From positions 2,728,001 through 2,792,000 of the forward strand of contig NZ_CP075584.1 of assembly GCF_027594785.1 (NCBI RefSeq): DNA of 64,000 bases, read 5' to 3'. The position numbers were made by a program, and so were the translations under genes. This document shows, piece after piece, positions 28,390 to 38,719 of this stretch. Positions within the stretch are counted from its first letter, which is position 1, and each line of letters begins with the position of its first letter. The notes below the pieces were generated by a model, which worked only from the letters and a program-made list of their open reading frames with translations, was not told the DNA's origin and searched no databases. This stretch comes from Cryobacterium breve (GTDB taxonomy: Bacteria > Actinomycetota > Actinomycetes > Actinomycetales > Microbacteriaceae).

Positions 28390-28790
28390 AGCTGACCAGT
28401 GGAATCATCCATCCGCAGTTGTCGCGCGTGATCGCCGAGTGCGGCCACACCGATGCGATCGTTGTGGCGGATGCCGGGTTGCCCATCCCGCCGAACGTCG
28501 AGCGCATCGATCTTGCTCACCGGGCGGGTTCACCCGCCTTCCTCGACATCCTCGACACGGTTCTCGGTGAATTCATCGTCGAACGTGCGGTGGTTTCGGA
28601 GGAGATCGAAGCCAACAGCCCCGGAATGCTGACAAGCGTGAGGGCGAGGCTCGAGGCCGTGGGCGTTGTGGTCGAGGCCATTCCGCACGACGAATTCAAA
28701 GCGCGCACCCAGGGGGCACGAGCCATCGTCCGGACGGGCGAGTACACGCCGTATTCGAACGTGATGCTCTACTCCGGGGCTCCCTTCTAG
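28386..28790 (+). CDS. RbsD/FucU-family sugar mutarotase
   Basis: 134 residues. MKLTSGIIHPQLSRVIAECGH carries the catalytic-type histidine and VVADAGLPIP the conserved base-binding loop of RbsD, while TGEYTPYSNVMLYSG is the usual C-terminus. It interconverts ring forms of free sugars after import. As the last gene of the ABC operon it suggests that the transported compound has a cyclic form, more like a sugar or lactone than an open tetronate. Confidence 0.85.
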   Translation: MKLTSGIIHPQLSRVIAECGHTDAIVVADAGLPIPPNVERIDLAHRAGSPAFLDILDTVLGEFIVERAVVSEEIEANSPGMLTSVRARLEAVGVVVEAIPHDEFKARTQGARAIVRTGEYTPYSNVMLYSGAPF

Positions 28791-28847
28791 GGCACCACGG
28801 AGTGTGTGTTTGAGGGAGGATCGTTGCAGGGTCTGCGATTTTTTACA

Positions 28848-28878
28848 TTGACCGAGTGGTCATTGACCGGGTAGTCAA
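28848..28878. promoter_or_regulatory. Two TetR-type palindromes upstream of doxX-tetR
   Basis: TGACCGAGTGGTCA and TTGACCGGGTAGTCAA are adjacent imperfect palindromes sharing TTGACC. They precede the DoxX gene, whose operon ends with a TetR gene, so autorepression is likely. TTGACC also resembles a -35. Confidence 0.6.
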
Positions 28879-28930
28879 CGTAGAGTCGGAGCATCGATTC
28901 TCCCCGGCATCCCCCCACGAAAGCCGCAGC

Positions 28931-29389
28931 ATGAACCTTCTCGCACCTCAGAAGAAGCGCACGACCGTGCTTCGCACCATCTTCAGGATGACGCTGGGAG
29001 CCTTCCTCCTACTCGCCGGCATCAGCCATCTCACTGTGAACAGGGAGGCGTTCCTCGCCCAGGTTCCCACCTGGCTGCCGATCGCGGGAGACTTCGTCGT
29101 CCTGGCGTCCGGCGTCGTCGAGATTGTCCTCGGCGCTTCCCTGCTCGCCCTGGGCCGGTACCGGGTGCAGGTCGGCTGGATCGTCGCGGCGTTCTTCGTC
29201 GCCATCTTCCCCGGGAACATCTCGCAGCTCGCGACGCACACCGATTCCTTCGGTCTGAACACCGACCTCGATCGCACCATCCGGCTGCTGTTCCAGCCCG
29301 TGCTGGTGCTGTGGGCGCTCTGGTCCTCGGGCGCCTGGCTGGCGTTGCGCCGGTATCGCGCCTCCCGGCGCACCGGGGAAGACGCCTGA
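28931..29389 (+). CDS. DoxX-like integral membrane protein
   Basis: 152 residues with four membrane segments (MTLGAFLLLAGISHL, FVVLASGVVEIVLGASLLAL, GWIVAAFFVAIFPG, LLFQPVLVLWALWSS). The pattern GISHLTVNREAFLAQVP is typical of DoxX/DoxD-like proteins. Four bases after its stop comes the TetR gene, forming a two-gene unit. Confidence 0.8.
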   Translation: MNLLAPQKKRTTVLRTIFRMTLGAFLLLAGISHLTVNREAFLAQVPTWLPIAGDFVVLASGVVEIVLGASLLALGRYRVQVGWIVAAFFVAIFPGNISQLATHTDSFGLNTDLDRTIRLLFQPVLVLWALWSSGAWLALRRYRASRRTGEDA

Positions 29390-29392
29390 TCG

Positions 29393-29965
29393 ATGGGCGG
29401 CCCCAAGAAGCCCGAACAGGAGCGCTGCGACGCGATCCTCGCGGCGGCGTATGAGATCGCCCTCGCCGAGGGTCTCGATGCCGTCACCGCACGCCGGGTG
29501 GCCACGGCAGCCGGCATCTCCACGGGCCTCGTGTTCTTCCACTTCCACTCGAAAGACGGTTTGCTGGAAGCCTTGCTCGGCGTGCTGCTCGATGGCACGC
29601 TCGACGCGCTGTCCGACTCCGACCTGGCCCGGCTGGAGCCGTGGGACCGCCTCGAGCGGATGATCTGGGTCGAGCTGGAGCGCCTGGTCGAGTACCACGC
29701 CGCGGTCGAACTGATCTTCGCGTTCTACTTCTCCCGCCGTGACGACCTGTTCCGCGCCCGCATCGAGGCGAGCTTCGCGCGCTACCTCGCGGCGTTCTCG
29801 CCGGTCTGTCGTGAGGTCGCCGCAGGGACCCGCATCCAGGGCGACGAGCTCGCGGCGACGGTGGTCGCCCTGGTGCAGGGTGCCTCGATCCAGACGATCC
29901 GCAACCCGGAGTCTTTCAACCCGGAGGCGATACTCGCGACGCTCCGCGCGGTGCGCCCGGCCTGA
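29393..29965 (+). CDS. TetR-family regulator
   Basis: 190 residues. N-terminal HTH: ILAAAYEIALAEGLDAVTARRVATAAGISTGLVFFHFHSKDGLLEAL. The C-terminal half is a TetR ligand domain without recognised ligand. It likely binds the palindromes at 28848-28878 and controls itself and the DoxX-like gene. Confidence 0.85.
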   Translation: MGGPKKPEQERCDAILAAAYEIALAEGLDAVTARRVATAAGISTGLVFFHFHSKDGLLEALLGVLLDGTLDALSDSDLARLEPWDRLERMIWVELERLVEYHAAVELIFAFYFSRRDDLFRARIEASFARYLAAFSPVCREVAAGTRIQGDELAATVVALVQGASIQTIRNPESFNPEAILATLRAVRPA

Positions 29966-30024
29966 TCGGCATGGGCCGACCCCTTGGTTCAGCCCGGCGG
30001 GTTGCGTCGGGATTCACCGGGGAT

Positions 30025-31698
30025 TCAGCCGAGGCCGACGATGGTGTTGCCGGTCTGGGCAACCAGGTACCCTCCCGCAAAGAACCAGGCGTCGGCGTCT
30101 GACGGAACCGACCACTCGGTCGCGCCGGTCTGCATATTCGTCGCGGTTCCGGTTCCGTCGCGGAGGTCGTACGTCGCCACCGTTCCGGTTCTGGGCCAGT
30201 AGCTCGGCGGGAGACTCGCGAGTACCGCCCCCGTTGTGGCATCGAAGCGGCATGCCCTACCGGGAGTAGCGGTGACAATGAGTGTCGCCCCCTCGGTACG
30301 AAGAGCGTCGAAGAATGAGTACGGCTTGTGGTCGAGGGCGCAGCCCGTCAGGCCCGTCGTCCAGATCGTGTCGTTCGTCAGGCCATCGACCAGGGTGACT
30401 GAATCCGGCGAGACAACGAGGAATTGACCGTCTCCGACCCGATCGCTTCCGCCAACGACTCCGATCTGGTCGCTACTGCCCGGGCGGACGAGCGGCGTCG
30501 TTACCTCCACAACAGAGCTGGCAGCAGGGACGCTCCGAGTCCAGATCTGGTTTCCGTCGTCATCGAGTCCGGTCAGTGTGAGCGGGTAGCCAGTCGTGTC
30601 GTAGCCCCCGGGCCGAATCGTGTACCCGGTGAAGAAGTCATAGTAGAGCGCCTCTGGTCGCGACGAGATCTCACCCGTTGACAGGTTGAGCAGGGGGTTC
30701 ACGTAGGGAGTCTGCCCGGGTGGAGGCGCGGTCTGCCAGGTGGGGCTGTAATGTAGCGAGGTATAGGAAAAGCCGTTGGTCACGACCTGAGCGCCGATCT
30801 CTGATCCATCGACCACCGTCGACCAGACCGGATGCGACGCGTCGCGAGGATCGAATCGAGCGACACGCGACGGGCCGGCCGTGTTCAGCGAGGAGTCGAG
30901 CGTCTCGATTGTCGCGATCACCTCCCCCGAGTCACCGGCGACGGCCTGGGCGGAACGGATGCTCTCGCCGGTATCGAGCGCGAGCGAACCGACCGTCGAT
31001 CCTGATACCAGGTCGAGAACCTCTGAGGGCAATTCGGGTCCCACGGTCCTCACCAGGATCCGACCCGAGGTGCCGAGGATGACGGGGACGACCCCGGCAT
31101 AGCGGTTCGCGAAACCATTCCACGACCAACTGCGCGACCAGACCTGGCTTCCGGTCGCCGTGTCGACGAGAGTGAGGGTGACCCCGTCGTCGGACATGTC
31201 GCACGGATCAGGGCCAACTCCCGGGGAGAGCTCATCGCCCGAGGCCTCCTTCGGTCCCGCCTGGAAGAGGGCGTAGCCGTCCGCGATGCTGTAGGACGTG
31301 TGTTGTACGCACGACTCGCTGCTTCCCGGCAACTGGATCGACCACGACGCGCCCGATGGCGCTGAGGTCACGTCGTGTGGTGCGATCGGAAGAGTCGCGA
31401 CCGCGGGCGTCGGGCTCGGAACCGACGTCGGCGCGATTGGCACCGCCGTCGTCGTGGCGGTCGGCACGGCAGGGGCTGGAGTGCTCGAGGAGGCCGGCTG
31501 CGCCGGTTTGAACAGTGCACCACCGGCCAGCGCGAGCGCAGTCGTGCCGCCGCCCGTCAACACGGCGAGCATAATGATCCCGACGAGCACCCGCACCCGA
31601 TGAGTTCTGCGCCTGGCGGGAGCCGAAACGACAGCCTCGATCAGCATGTGTCTGATCGCTCGACTGCGATCCGGATCAAATGTCGGTTCGTCGTTCAC
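30025..31698 (-). CDS. Membrane-anchored PQQ-type beta-propeller protein, probable sensor partner of an ECF sigma factor
   Basis: 557 residues. A 35-residue cytosolic start (FDPDRSRAIRHMLIEAVVSA), one membrane segment (VLVGIIMLAVLTGGGTTALALAGG), a Pro/Thr linker, then a large extracellular domain with repeated blade ends of the form GxxxWxxxL and DxxTGxxVW (DTATGSQVWSRSW, DGNQIWTRSVP, NDTIWTTGL, TGAVLASLP). The start overlaps the sigma gene stop (GTGA), so both are translated together. The short cytosolic part would have to bind sigma if this is an anti-sigma factor; no zinc-type anti-sigma motif is seen. Confidence 0.7.
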   Translation of the reverse strand: MNDEPTFDPDRSRAIRHMLIEAVVSAPARRRTHRVRVLVGIIMLAVLTGGGTTALALAGGALFKPAQPASSSTPAPAVPTATTTAVPIAPTSVPSPTPAVATLPIAPHDVTSAPSGASWSIQLPGSSESCVQHTSYSIADGYALFQAGPKEASGDELSPGVGPDPCDMSDDGVTLTLVDTATGSQVWSRSWSWNGFANRYAGVVPVILGTSGRILVRTVGPELPSEVLDLVSGSTVGSLALDTGESIRSAQAVAGDSGEVIATIETLDSSLNTAGPSRVARFDPRDASHPVWSTVVDGSEIGAQVVTNGFSYTSLHYSPTWQTAPPPGQTPYVNPLLNLSTGEISSRPEALYYDFFTGYTIRPGGYDTTGYPLTLTGLDDDGNQIWTRSVPAASSVVEVTTPLVRPGSSDQIGVVGGSDRVGDGQFLVVSPDSVTLVDGLTNDTIWTTGLTGCALDHKPYSFFDALRTEGATLIVTATPGRACRFDATTGAVLASLPPSYWPRTGTVATYDLRDGTGTATNMQTGATEWSVPSDADAWFFAGGYLVAQTGNTIVGLG

Positions 31699-32288
31699 AG
31701 CGCACCTCCTGTCGTCGATACGGCCGCACGAGCATCGCCCGCCAGCCGAGCGAGCCGCGCCTTCGCGCGGGAGAGACGTGATTTGACCGTGCCGATCGGA
31801 ATGCCGAGCGCCGCAGCGGCTTCTGCTGCTCCGAGTTCTTCGACCACGCAGAGGGTGATCACATTCTGATCAGCGATCGAGAGCTGAGCCAGCGCACCCC
31901 TCATCGTCGTTTCGCGGTGTTCCGCGTCGATATGAGCGTCGACGGCATCAAACGCCCCTTCCCCCTGGTACATTCCGCGAGGCAGCCGGTCGATCAGGGC
32001 CTGATGACGACTTCGGCTTCTCGATACGTTGCGTGCCACGTTGTTCGTCGTGACAAGCAACCAGGCGATCACGCTGTCCTCAACGACGCGAACGGCGTCG
32101 CGCCGACGCCAGAGTTCGAGAAACGCTGCAGCGGTGATGTCTTCTGCGTCGTGCTGGGAACGGACCAACCGAAGAGCATGCCGAAAGACGCGATCCCGAT
32201 GCAGGTCAAACAGTTCGGCGAACGCGTCCGCGTTGCCGTCGCGAGCCGACGCCCACACCGCGATTTCCCCCACGTGTTGTATCCCCAT
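31695..32288 (-). CDS. ECF-type RNA polymerase sigma factor
   Basis: 197 residues. Region 2 reads AFAELFDLHRDRVFRHALRLVRSQHDAEDITAAAFLELWRR and region 4 reads LSIADQNVITLCVVEELGAAEAAAALGIPIGTVKSRLSRAKARL. The paired downstream gene is a one-pass membrane beta-propeller, so the pair probably senses something outside the cell. No SnoaL or other extra domain is present. Confidence 0.85.
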   Translation of the reverse strand: MGIQHVGEIAVWASARDGNADAFAELFDLHRDRVFRHALRLVRSQHDAEDITAAAFLELWRRRDAVRVVEDSVIAWLLVTTNNVARNVSRSRSRHQALIDRLPRGMYQGEGAFDAVDAHIDAEHRETTMRGALAQLSIADQNVITLCVVEELGAAEAAAALGIPIGTVKSRLSRAKARLARLAGDARAAVSTTGGAL

Positions 32289-32472
32289 ACTTCATACTGT
32301 CCGGCACGAGCCGTACGGTTCCCCCGTTCCGCATTTGTCCGATCTCGATTCGATTACGGTCCAACGAGCCAGGAGGTGGGAATGGTTCTGCTTGCGATGA
32401 TTCCCACTCGAACTTCTGGCGCACTCCCGATGAGTCCGACCGGACATCCGCGCCCGGGTCCTGAACGAGACA

Positions 32473-32505
32473 GCGCGGGCGACCCGATGTCCGGGTCACC
32501 CGCGC
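32473..32505 (-). terminator. Terminator of the araBA operon
   Basis: Fourteen-base arms (32473-32486 and 32492-32505) pair with one mismatch around a 5-base loop, 23 bases beyond the araA stop on the minus strand. Confidence 0.8.
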
Positions 32506-32527
32506 CGTGCATTCAAATGTCGTCCGC

Positions 32528-34049
32528 TCAGAGGCCCTGGGCCAGGCGGTAGTACGCCGCGTTCCAGCGGATCGCCTGTTCGAAGCTCCGCAGCTCGGTC
32601 GTCTCGTCGATGACGAGAAGCTCCGTCTTCGCGATATCGGCGAAGTCGGTGAAGGCCTCGAGGCCGAGCGCGGTCGACATCACGGTGTGGTGCGCCGCAC
32701 CAGCGGTGAGCCATGCGGCCGCCGAGACCGCGAAGGACGGTGCGGGCTTCCAGACGGCGCGGCCGACCGGCAGCTTCGGCAGGGGCTCTGTGGGCTCGAC
32801 AACTTCGATGACGTTGGCGACGAGACGGAACCGGTCGCGCATGTCGCTCATCGCGACCACGACGGCGGGTCCAGGATCGGCCGTGAACACGAGGCGCACG
32901 GGGTCTTCGCGGCCGCCGATACCGAGCGGGTGGATCTCGAGCGTCGGCTTCGCGGTCGTCAGGGCGGGGTTGACCTCGAGCATGTGGGCACCCAGGATGA
33001 CTTCCGCCCCGGGGGTCAGGTCGTAGGTGTAGTCCTCCATCAGGGAGGCGCCGCCGGGGAGCCCGGAGCCCATGACGTTGGCGGCGTGCACGAGGATGGC
33101 CGTCTTCCAGTCGCCTTCGGCGCCGAAGCCGTAGCCGTCGGCCATCAGGCGCTGCACGGCGAGGCCGGGGAGCTGGCGGAGGGCTCCGAGGTCTTCGAAG
33201 CTCGTGGTGAACGCACCGAATCCGCCGGCTTCGAGGAATGACCGGAGGCCGATCTCGATCGCGGCGCCGTAGCGCAGCGACTCGTGACGCTCGGCGCCGG
33301 CCCGCAGGCTCCGGAGCGACGTCATAGAGTTCTTCGTACTCGGCGACGAGGGCGTCGATCTGGTCCTTCGTTGCCGCGGCGACGGCCTCCGCGAGGTCAT
33401 TGACGCCCCACGTGTTGACCTGCACGCCGAACCGCAGCTCGGCCTCGGTTTTGTCACCCTCGGTGACGGCGACGTAGCGCATGTTGTCGCCGAACCGGGC
33501 GAGCTTGAGGCTCTTGGTCGCGGCCCAGCCGGCGGCGGCACGGGTCCAGGTACCGATCTGCGCGGTGACGGCGGGGCTCGAGGCGTGGCCGACGACGGTC
33601 TTCCTGGCGACGCCCAGGCGGGTCTGGATGTAGCCGAACTCACGGTCGCCGTGTGCGGCCTGGTTGAGGTTCATGAAGTCCATGTCGATGTCCGCCCACG
33701 GCAGTTCGACGTTCGCCTGGGTGTGGAAGTGCAGCAGGGGCTTCTGGAGGGCGTCGAGCCCGGAGATCCACATCTTCGCGGGGGAGAACGTGTGCATCCA
33801 GGCGATGAGCCCGATCACCTTGTCGTTGGCATTCGCCTCGAGGATCGCGCGCTTGATCGACTCCGAATCCTTCAGCACCGGCTTCCACACGATCGTGACC
33901 GGAATGTCGGATGCTGCCGCGAGCGTGTCCGAAATGGCGCGCGACTGCTCCGCCACCTGTCGGAGGGTCTCCTCGCCGTACAGGTTCTGGCTGCCGGTGA
34001 GGAACCAGACCTCGTAGGAGCGAAGGTCGGGAGTGATGCGGTTGCTCAT
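32528..34049 (-). CDS. araA: L-arabinose isomerase
   Basis: About 506 residues after repair, the usual AraA length. It reads [83 protein letters not shown] and AHMLEVNP, covering the Mn-binding Glu/His set. It converts L-arabinose to L-ribulose. The break is the plus-strand CAGGCTC at 33305-33311 (CAGCTC expected), giving [15 protein letters not shown]. The kinase stop overlaps its ATG (ATGA), and the operon order araB-araA follows the LacI gene. Confidence 0.93.
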
Positions 34050-35686
34050 AGGGTGCTTTCCTTCAGTGAGAGTGCTTCAATGGCGATGCGTTCGACGGCG
34101 AGGCCGGCGGAATAGCGCGCAAGGTAAGTCGTGAATCCGGCGACGTCTGTCGGATCGGGCTGGGTGGTGTCGAACGCGGTGGTCGCGAAGACCTGTTCGT
34201 CGAGGTAGTCGTCGAGGCTTTGGCCGTGGTCGGCGGCCCGCAGGTAGGACGCCAGCACTGCGATGCCCCAGGCGCCGCCTTCCGATGCCGTTTCGGTCAC
34301 GGTGACGGGGGTGCCGAGCGCCCCGGCGAGGAATCGCTGTGCGACTCCGGCGGTGCGGAACATGCCGCCGTGGGCGAACATCTCGTCGATCACGACGCCC
34401 TCGTCGGCAAGGACCCGCATCCCGAGGCTGAGCGTGCCGAAGACACCGTAGAGCTGGGCGCGCATGAAGTTCGCGAGCGTCAGCCGGCTGTCCGGAGTGC
34501 GCACGACGAGGGGCCTGCCCTCGGTGAGGCCGGCGATCGGCTCGCCCGCGAGATGGTTGTAGGCCAGCAGCCCACCGGCGTCCGCCTCGCCCTCGAGCGC
34601 TTCGCGGAACAGTGCGTCGAAGACGGCATCGCTGGCGAGCGGCTGGCCGGCGACCGTGGCGAACCGGGAGAAGAGGCCGACCCAGGTCGCGAGTTCGCTG
34701 GCACCGTTGTTGCAGTGCACCATCGCGACGGGGTCCCCGGCCGGAGTCGTGACGACGTCGAGCTCGTGGTGCACAGTCTGGAGCGGCCGTTCGAGCACGA
34801 CCATGGCGAAGATGCTCGTGCCGGCACTGACATTGCCCGAGCGGGGGCGACGGACCGGGTCGCGACCATTCCCGTTCCGGCATCGCCCTCGGGTGGGCAC
34901 AGTGCCGCACCGGGCTTGAGCGTGCCCGTCGGGTCGAGAAGCCGGGCGCCCTGGTCGGTCAGGTTCCCGGCGGGCTGACCCGCGACGAGCACCTCCGGAA
35001 GCAGGTCGACGAGGCGGGATCCGGGGGTGCCGGCCGCGGGGAGGCTGTCGTATCGCGCCAGTAACTCGGCGTCGTATGTCTTGGTGGCCGCGTCGATCGG
35101 GAACATGCCCGAGGCGTCACCGACTCCCAGAACTTTCCGACCCGTGAGCCTGCCAGTGGACATAACCGGCGAGGGTGGTGAGAGAGGCGATCTCGGGGAC
35201 GTGAGGTTCCTTGTCGAGGACCGCCTGACGGAGATGCGCGATGGACCAGCGCAGCGGGATGTTCACGCCGAACAGGTCGGTGAGTTCCGCGGCGGCCGGG
35301 CCGGTTGTCGTGTTCCGCCAGGTCCTGAAGGGCGCGAGGAGGTCGCCGGCCGCATCGAAGGCGAGGTACCCGTGCATCATGGCGGAGACGCCGATCGCCG
35401 CGAAGGTGTCGGGGCGCACGCCATAGCGAGATTCGGCATTGTCGATGAGATCGGCGTAGGCAGCCTGCAGGCCCGACCACACGTCCTCGAGGGAATAGGT
35501 CCACACCTGTCCGACGAACTCGTTGTCCCACTCGTGGCTGCCGACCGCGATCACCTGCGACGGGTCGTCACCGATCAGGCACGCCTTGATCCGGGTCGAC
35601 CCCAGTTCGATCCCGAGGGAGAGGCGCCCCGCGCGGAGGTCGTCTCGTGCGGAATCGCCGGGGGAAACGGTACTCGATGTCGACAC
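34046..35686 (-). CDS. araB: L-ribulokinase (FGGY family)
   Basis: About 546 residues after repair. [18 protein letters not shown] is the FGGY phosphate loop; [27 protein letters not shown] and a C-terminal [15 protein letters not shown] follow. It phosphorylates L-ribulose made by AraA. Breaks: GAGCCTG at 35146-35152 ([17 protein letters not shown] once repaired) and a G-run of five at 34843-34847 that should be six ([16 protein letters not shown]). AraD, the 4-epimerase that completes the route, is not in this window. Confidence 0.88.
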
Positions 35687-35705
35687 AAGACTCCTTTGAC
35701 TTACT

Positions 35706-35723
35706 CATGTGATCGATCACATG
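35706..35723. promoter_or_regulatory. 18-bp LacI-type operator of araBA
   Basis: CATGTGATCGATCACATG is a perfect palindrome lying 20 bases upstream of the araB start and downstream of the LacI-family gene. Its form, TGTGATCGATCACA with a central CG, is typical for LacI-family binding sites. Confidence 0.8.
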
Positions 35724-35783
35724 CGCGATGTATGCAGTCTACGACATCGTCATCCCGGATGTCGACCGTCAGTTTGGCGACCG

Positions 35784-36815
35784 TCAGTGTCCGGTTCGTG
35801 GCCGCTCCGGCGGGGCACCGGTGGACGCCCGCTCGATGAGTCTCAGGGTCGACGGCCGGGTGCAGGTCCGCTTCGCCGAGGAGAAGCGCCACGGCGCGCC
35901 GCCCGGCTTCGGTCAGGTCCTGCCGAACGGTCGTCAGGGCGGGTTGGTAGTACGCGGCCTCGGGAACGTCATCGAAGCCGACGATGCTGAGGTCCCCCGG
36001 CACGGTCATGCCCAGGGAAGCCGCGGCGCTCAGGGCGCCGAGGGCCATCTGGTCGTTGCCGGAGAAGATGGCCGTCACGCCTTGTCCGAGCAGCGCACGG
36101 GCGGCACGATAACCTGAGGCGGCGCTCCAGTCGCCGGTCTCCACGAATCGCGGATCCAGCTGTCGCGACCGAAGCTCTTCCTGGAATCCGGTCAGGCGCT
36201 GTTGCGCGTCGAGCCATTCCGGCGGGCCGGCGATGTGGCCGACGCGCTGATGGCCGAGATCCGCAAGATGTGAGGTCGCCAGCCGGGCCCCCGGACCTGG
36301 TCCAGCATCCCGCCCTGCGGCTCGCTCCCCGCTGCCGTCTGCAGCGTCACATACGGCACCGGGATCGTCAGGCCTTCGAGCGCGACAAGCACCTGGGTCT
36401 GCGGGGCCACCACGATCAGCCCCTCCGCCGAGAGGTCGGCCAGGTGGCTGAGTGCGTCGTCCACGGATCTCCGGTCGAGTCCGTCCGCGTTCGCGATCGT
36501 CACGCTGTAGCCGCGACTGCGTGCCGCAGCCCCGATGGCGGCGACGATGGTCGCAGGACCGTACTCTCCGCTCGAGGTCGACAGTATTCCGATCAGGCGC
36601 GATCGGCTCGAGGACAACGCGCGGGCGGCGGCGTTCGGCCGGTAGTTCAACTCCCGCATGGCATCGAGCACCTTCTGGCGCGTGGCCGCGCGCAGGCTGG
36701 GGTGATCGTTCAGGACACGGGAGACCGTCTGGTGGGACACTCCCGCGACCCTGGCCACATCGAACACGCTGGCGGCACGAGGTCTGGCCTCCTCGTTGCC
36801 TCGGTCTGCGTCCAT
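35784..36815 (-). CDS. LacI-family repressor of the arabinose genes
   Basis: About 343 residues after repair. HTH: ASVFDVARVAGVSHQTVSRVLNDHPSLRAATRQKVLDAMRELNYRPNAAARALSS. The sugar-binding domain ends with IVGFDDVPEAAYYQPALTTVRQD and LIERASTG. Breaks: a C-run of five at 36288-36292 that should be six (RGARLATSHLADLGHQRVGHIAGP) and an extra base in GAGTCTC near 35839-35844 (GAGCTC expected, giving LIERASTGAPPE). The corrected stop is at 35784. The operator at 35706 lies just downstream, ahead of araB. Confidence 0.88.
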
Positions 36816-36954
36816 GGTCTGATTATCGCCGTGCGCGGGGGTCGCGTCTGTCACGGGACTCCCAGCCGGCATCCGCCCGGCTGACCGGGTCAGGGCTCGC
36901 ACGGGGACAGGAGTACAGTTCGGCGAGTCGGCCACCACGGTGAAAGGCTGGGAC

Positions 36955-37802
36955 ATGACGATCAATTTCGGCGCTCGCGGGCACGATGTGACGTGGGCGT
37001 CAACGCCCGAGGAGCTGGCCCGTGGCCTCGCGGACTACGGGGTGCACAACGTACAACTCGCCCTCGGCCGGTCGTTCCCTGAGCCTGAGCGGCGCGGACG
37101 CCCTCAACCCGGGAATGGGCGCGTACTTCCGCCGCACGCTGGCCGCCCAGGGCGTGGACATCGCCGTGCTGGGTTGCTACGACAACATCATCCATCCGGA
37201 TGCCGCGCGCAGGGAGTCGATCCTGCGCAGGTTCGAGGCGTACCTGCGCAACGCCCGGCATTTCGGGGCACCGATGGTCGCGACCGAGACCGGGAGTGTC
37301 CAAGCGGAGGGCTTCGCGTACACCCGGGCGAACTTCACGGACGGAGGCGTACCGCGAGGCCGCCGTGGTGATTCGACGGCTCGCCGAATTCGGCGAACGC
37401 GTGGGCACCATCGTCGCCATCGAGCCGGGCATCAACCACCCGATCTACAACCTCGATCGGGTCGAGCAGCTTCTCGACGACATTGACTCGCCCTTCCTGG
37501 GCATCGTGTTCGACGCCACGGCGTTGCTCGACCCGCACGAACCCGTCGATCTGGCGGAGTTGACGAGCGACGCGTTCGAGCGGTTCGGGGGACGCATCGT
37601 CGCGGCGCACCTCGACGACTACCGTCTGTCGGATGGCCGCGTCATCCGTTGCGATATCGACGAGGGAGTGCTCCCGGTCGCCCAGATTCTCGCCACGATC
37701 AGTGCGCACGCTCCCTATCTCGCCGTCATCATGGAGGAAACCGTCAACGACGCGATCGCCCGGACGGTGAATCGCTATGGGGAATCGGGATTCTCGAAGT
37801 GA
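36955..37802 (+). CDS. Sugar phosphate isomerase/epimerase family TIM-barrel protein
   Basis: About 281 residues after repair. It reads LGCYDNIIHPDAARRESILRRFEAYLRNARHFGAPMVATETGS, IVAIEPGINHPIYNL, GIVFDATALL and GRIVAAHLDDY, the AP_endonuc_2 barrel with its metal-site Glu, Asp and His. Substrate unknown; the position suggests arabinose or uronate chemistry. Breaks: GAGCCTG at 37081-37087 (FPELSGADALNPG once repaired) and an extra G at 37343-37344 (TDEAYREAAVV). The end overlaps the converging AraC gene by 28 bases. Confidence 0.8.
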
Positions 37803-38659
37803 ACGCCCTCGGGGTTGCGACTCCGGCGGATGAATTCCTTGGTCGTCATGCCGAACTCATCCTTGAAACAGCGCAGGAAATGCGTGTACGACGAGAACCC
37901 GGCGATCCGATAAACGTCCAGGGCGTTCCCGTGCGTGCTCAGGAGATCCTTGCTGTGCAGTAGCCGCTTCTTCAGCGTGTACTGGTGGAAGTTGAGTCCG
38001 GTGTTCGTCTTGAACTGCCGCGACAGGTAGTACTTGCTGATGAAGAACCTGCCGGCGACGGCATCAAGCGACAGGTCCTCGTCCAGGTTGTCGGCGACGT
38101 AACCCATCACCGCCGAGATCAGGGCTGACACGGGCAGGTCGTGGGGAACGACGGCGTTCTCGGAGTCGAAGACGGCCTTGTTGAGTTCGATCAGGAATTC
38201 GATCAGCCGGTTCTCCCGGACGAGGTCCGCCCCGAAGCCCGGCTGATCCGGATCGTCCAGGCGGGAGATCTGGTCGCGCAACCAGTCGGCATCCACTCGG
38301 ATGACCTGGCTCGTCGGGGTGCCGTCCTTGGCGAACAGGAGGTTGAGGTTGGTGCTTTCCGAGGATCGACTGGTGAGGAACTCCTCACGGATGTGGATGT
38401 ACGCACGTTCGTAGTACTCGCTGGACTGCCTGACGATGTTGTGCAGGTCGTTCCGGCGCACGAAGGTCACGGTTCCCGGTTCCGTGGAGTATTCGGTGCC
38501 GCCCAGCCGGAAGACCCCCGTGCCGCTCAGTACGCAATTGATCTCGTGGAAGTCGTGATAGTGCAGGTTCGCGTGCTCACGGACGGCATTGTCGACGTGG
38601 TAGATCTCGAAATGCCCGGAGATCATCGAGTTCACGATCACTGCTCGGCGAGGCTCCAT
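37775..38659 (-). CDS. AraC-family regulator of the uronate genes
   Basis: 294 residues. An N-terminal cupin (HYHDFHEINCVLSGTGVFRLGG) binds ligand and a C-terminal double HTH (LSLDAVAGRFFISKYYLSRQFKTNTGLNFHQY, VYRIAGFSSYTHFLRCFKDEFGMTTKEF) binds DNA. It is divergent from the GH105 gene, with an inverted repeat between them, and is the likely activator of that operon. Confidence 0.85.
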   Translation of the reverse strand: MEPRRAVIVNSMISGHFEIYHVDNAVREHANLHYHDFHEINCVLSGTGVFRLGGTEYSTEPGTVTFVRRNDLHNIVRQSSEYYERAYIHIREEFLTSRSSESTNLNLLFAKDGTPTSQVIRVDADWLRDQISRLDDPDQPGFGADLVRENRLIEFLIELNKAVFDSENAVVPHDLPVSALISAVMGYVADNLDEDLSLDAVAGRFFISKYYLSRQFKTNTGLNFHQYTLKKRLLHSKDLLSTHGNALDVYRIAGFSSYTHFLRCFKDEFGMTTKEFIRRSRNPEGVHFENPDSP

Positions 38660-38719
38660 CGACGTCTCCTCTCCCGTTTCTCAGGCGACAGTCTGGCACG
38701 CAGCCTCCGCTGCAAGAAA

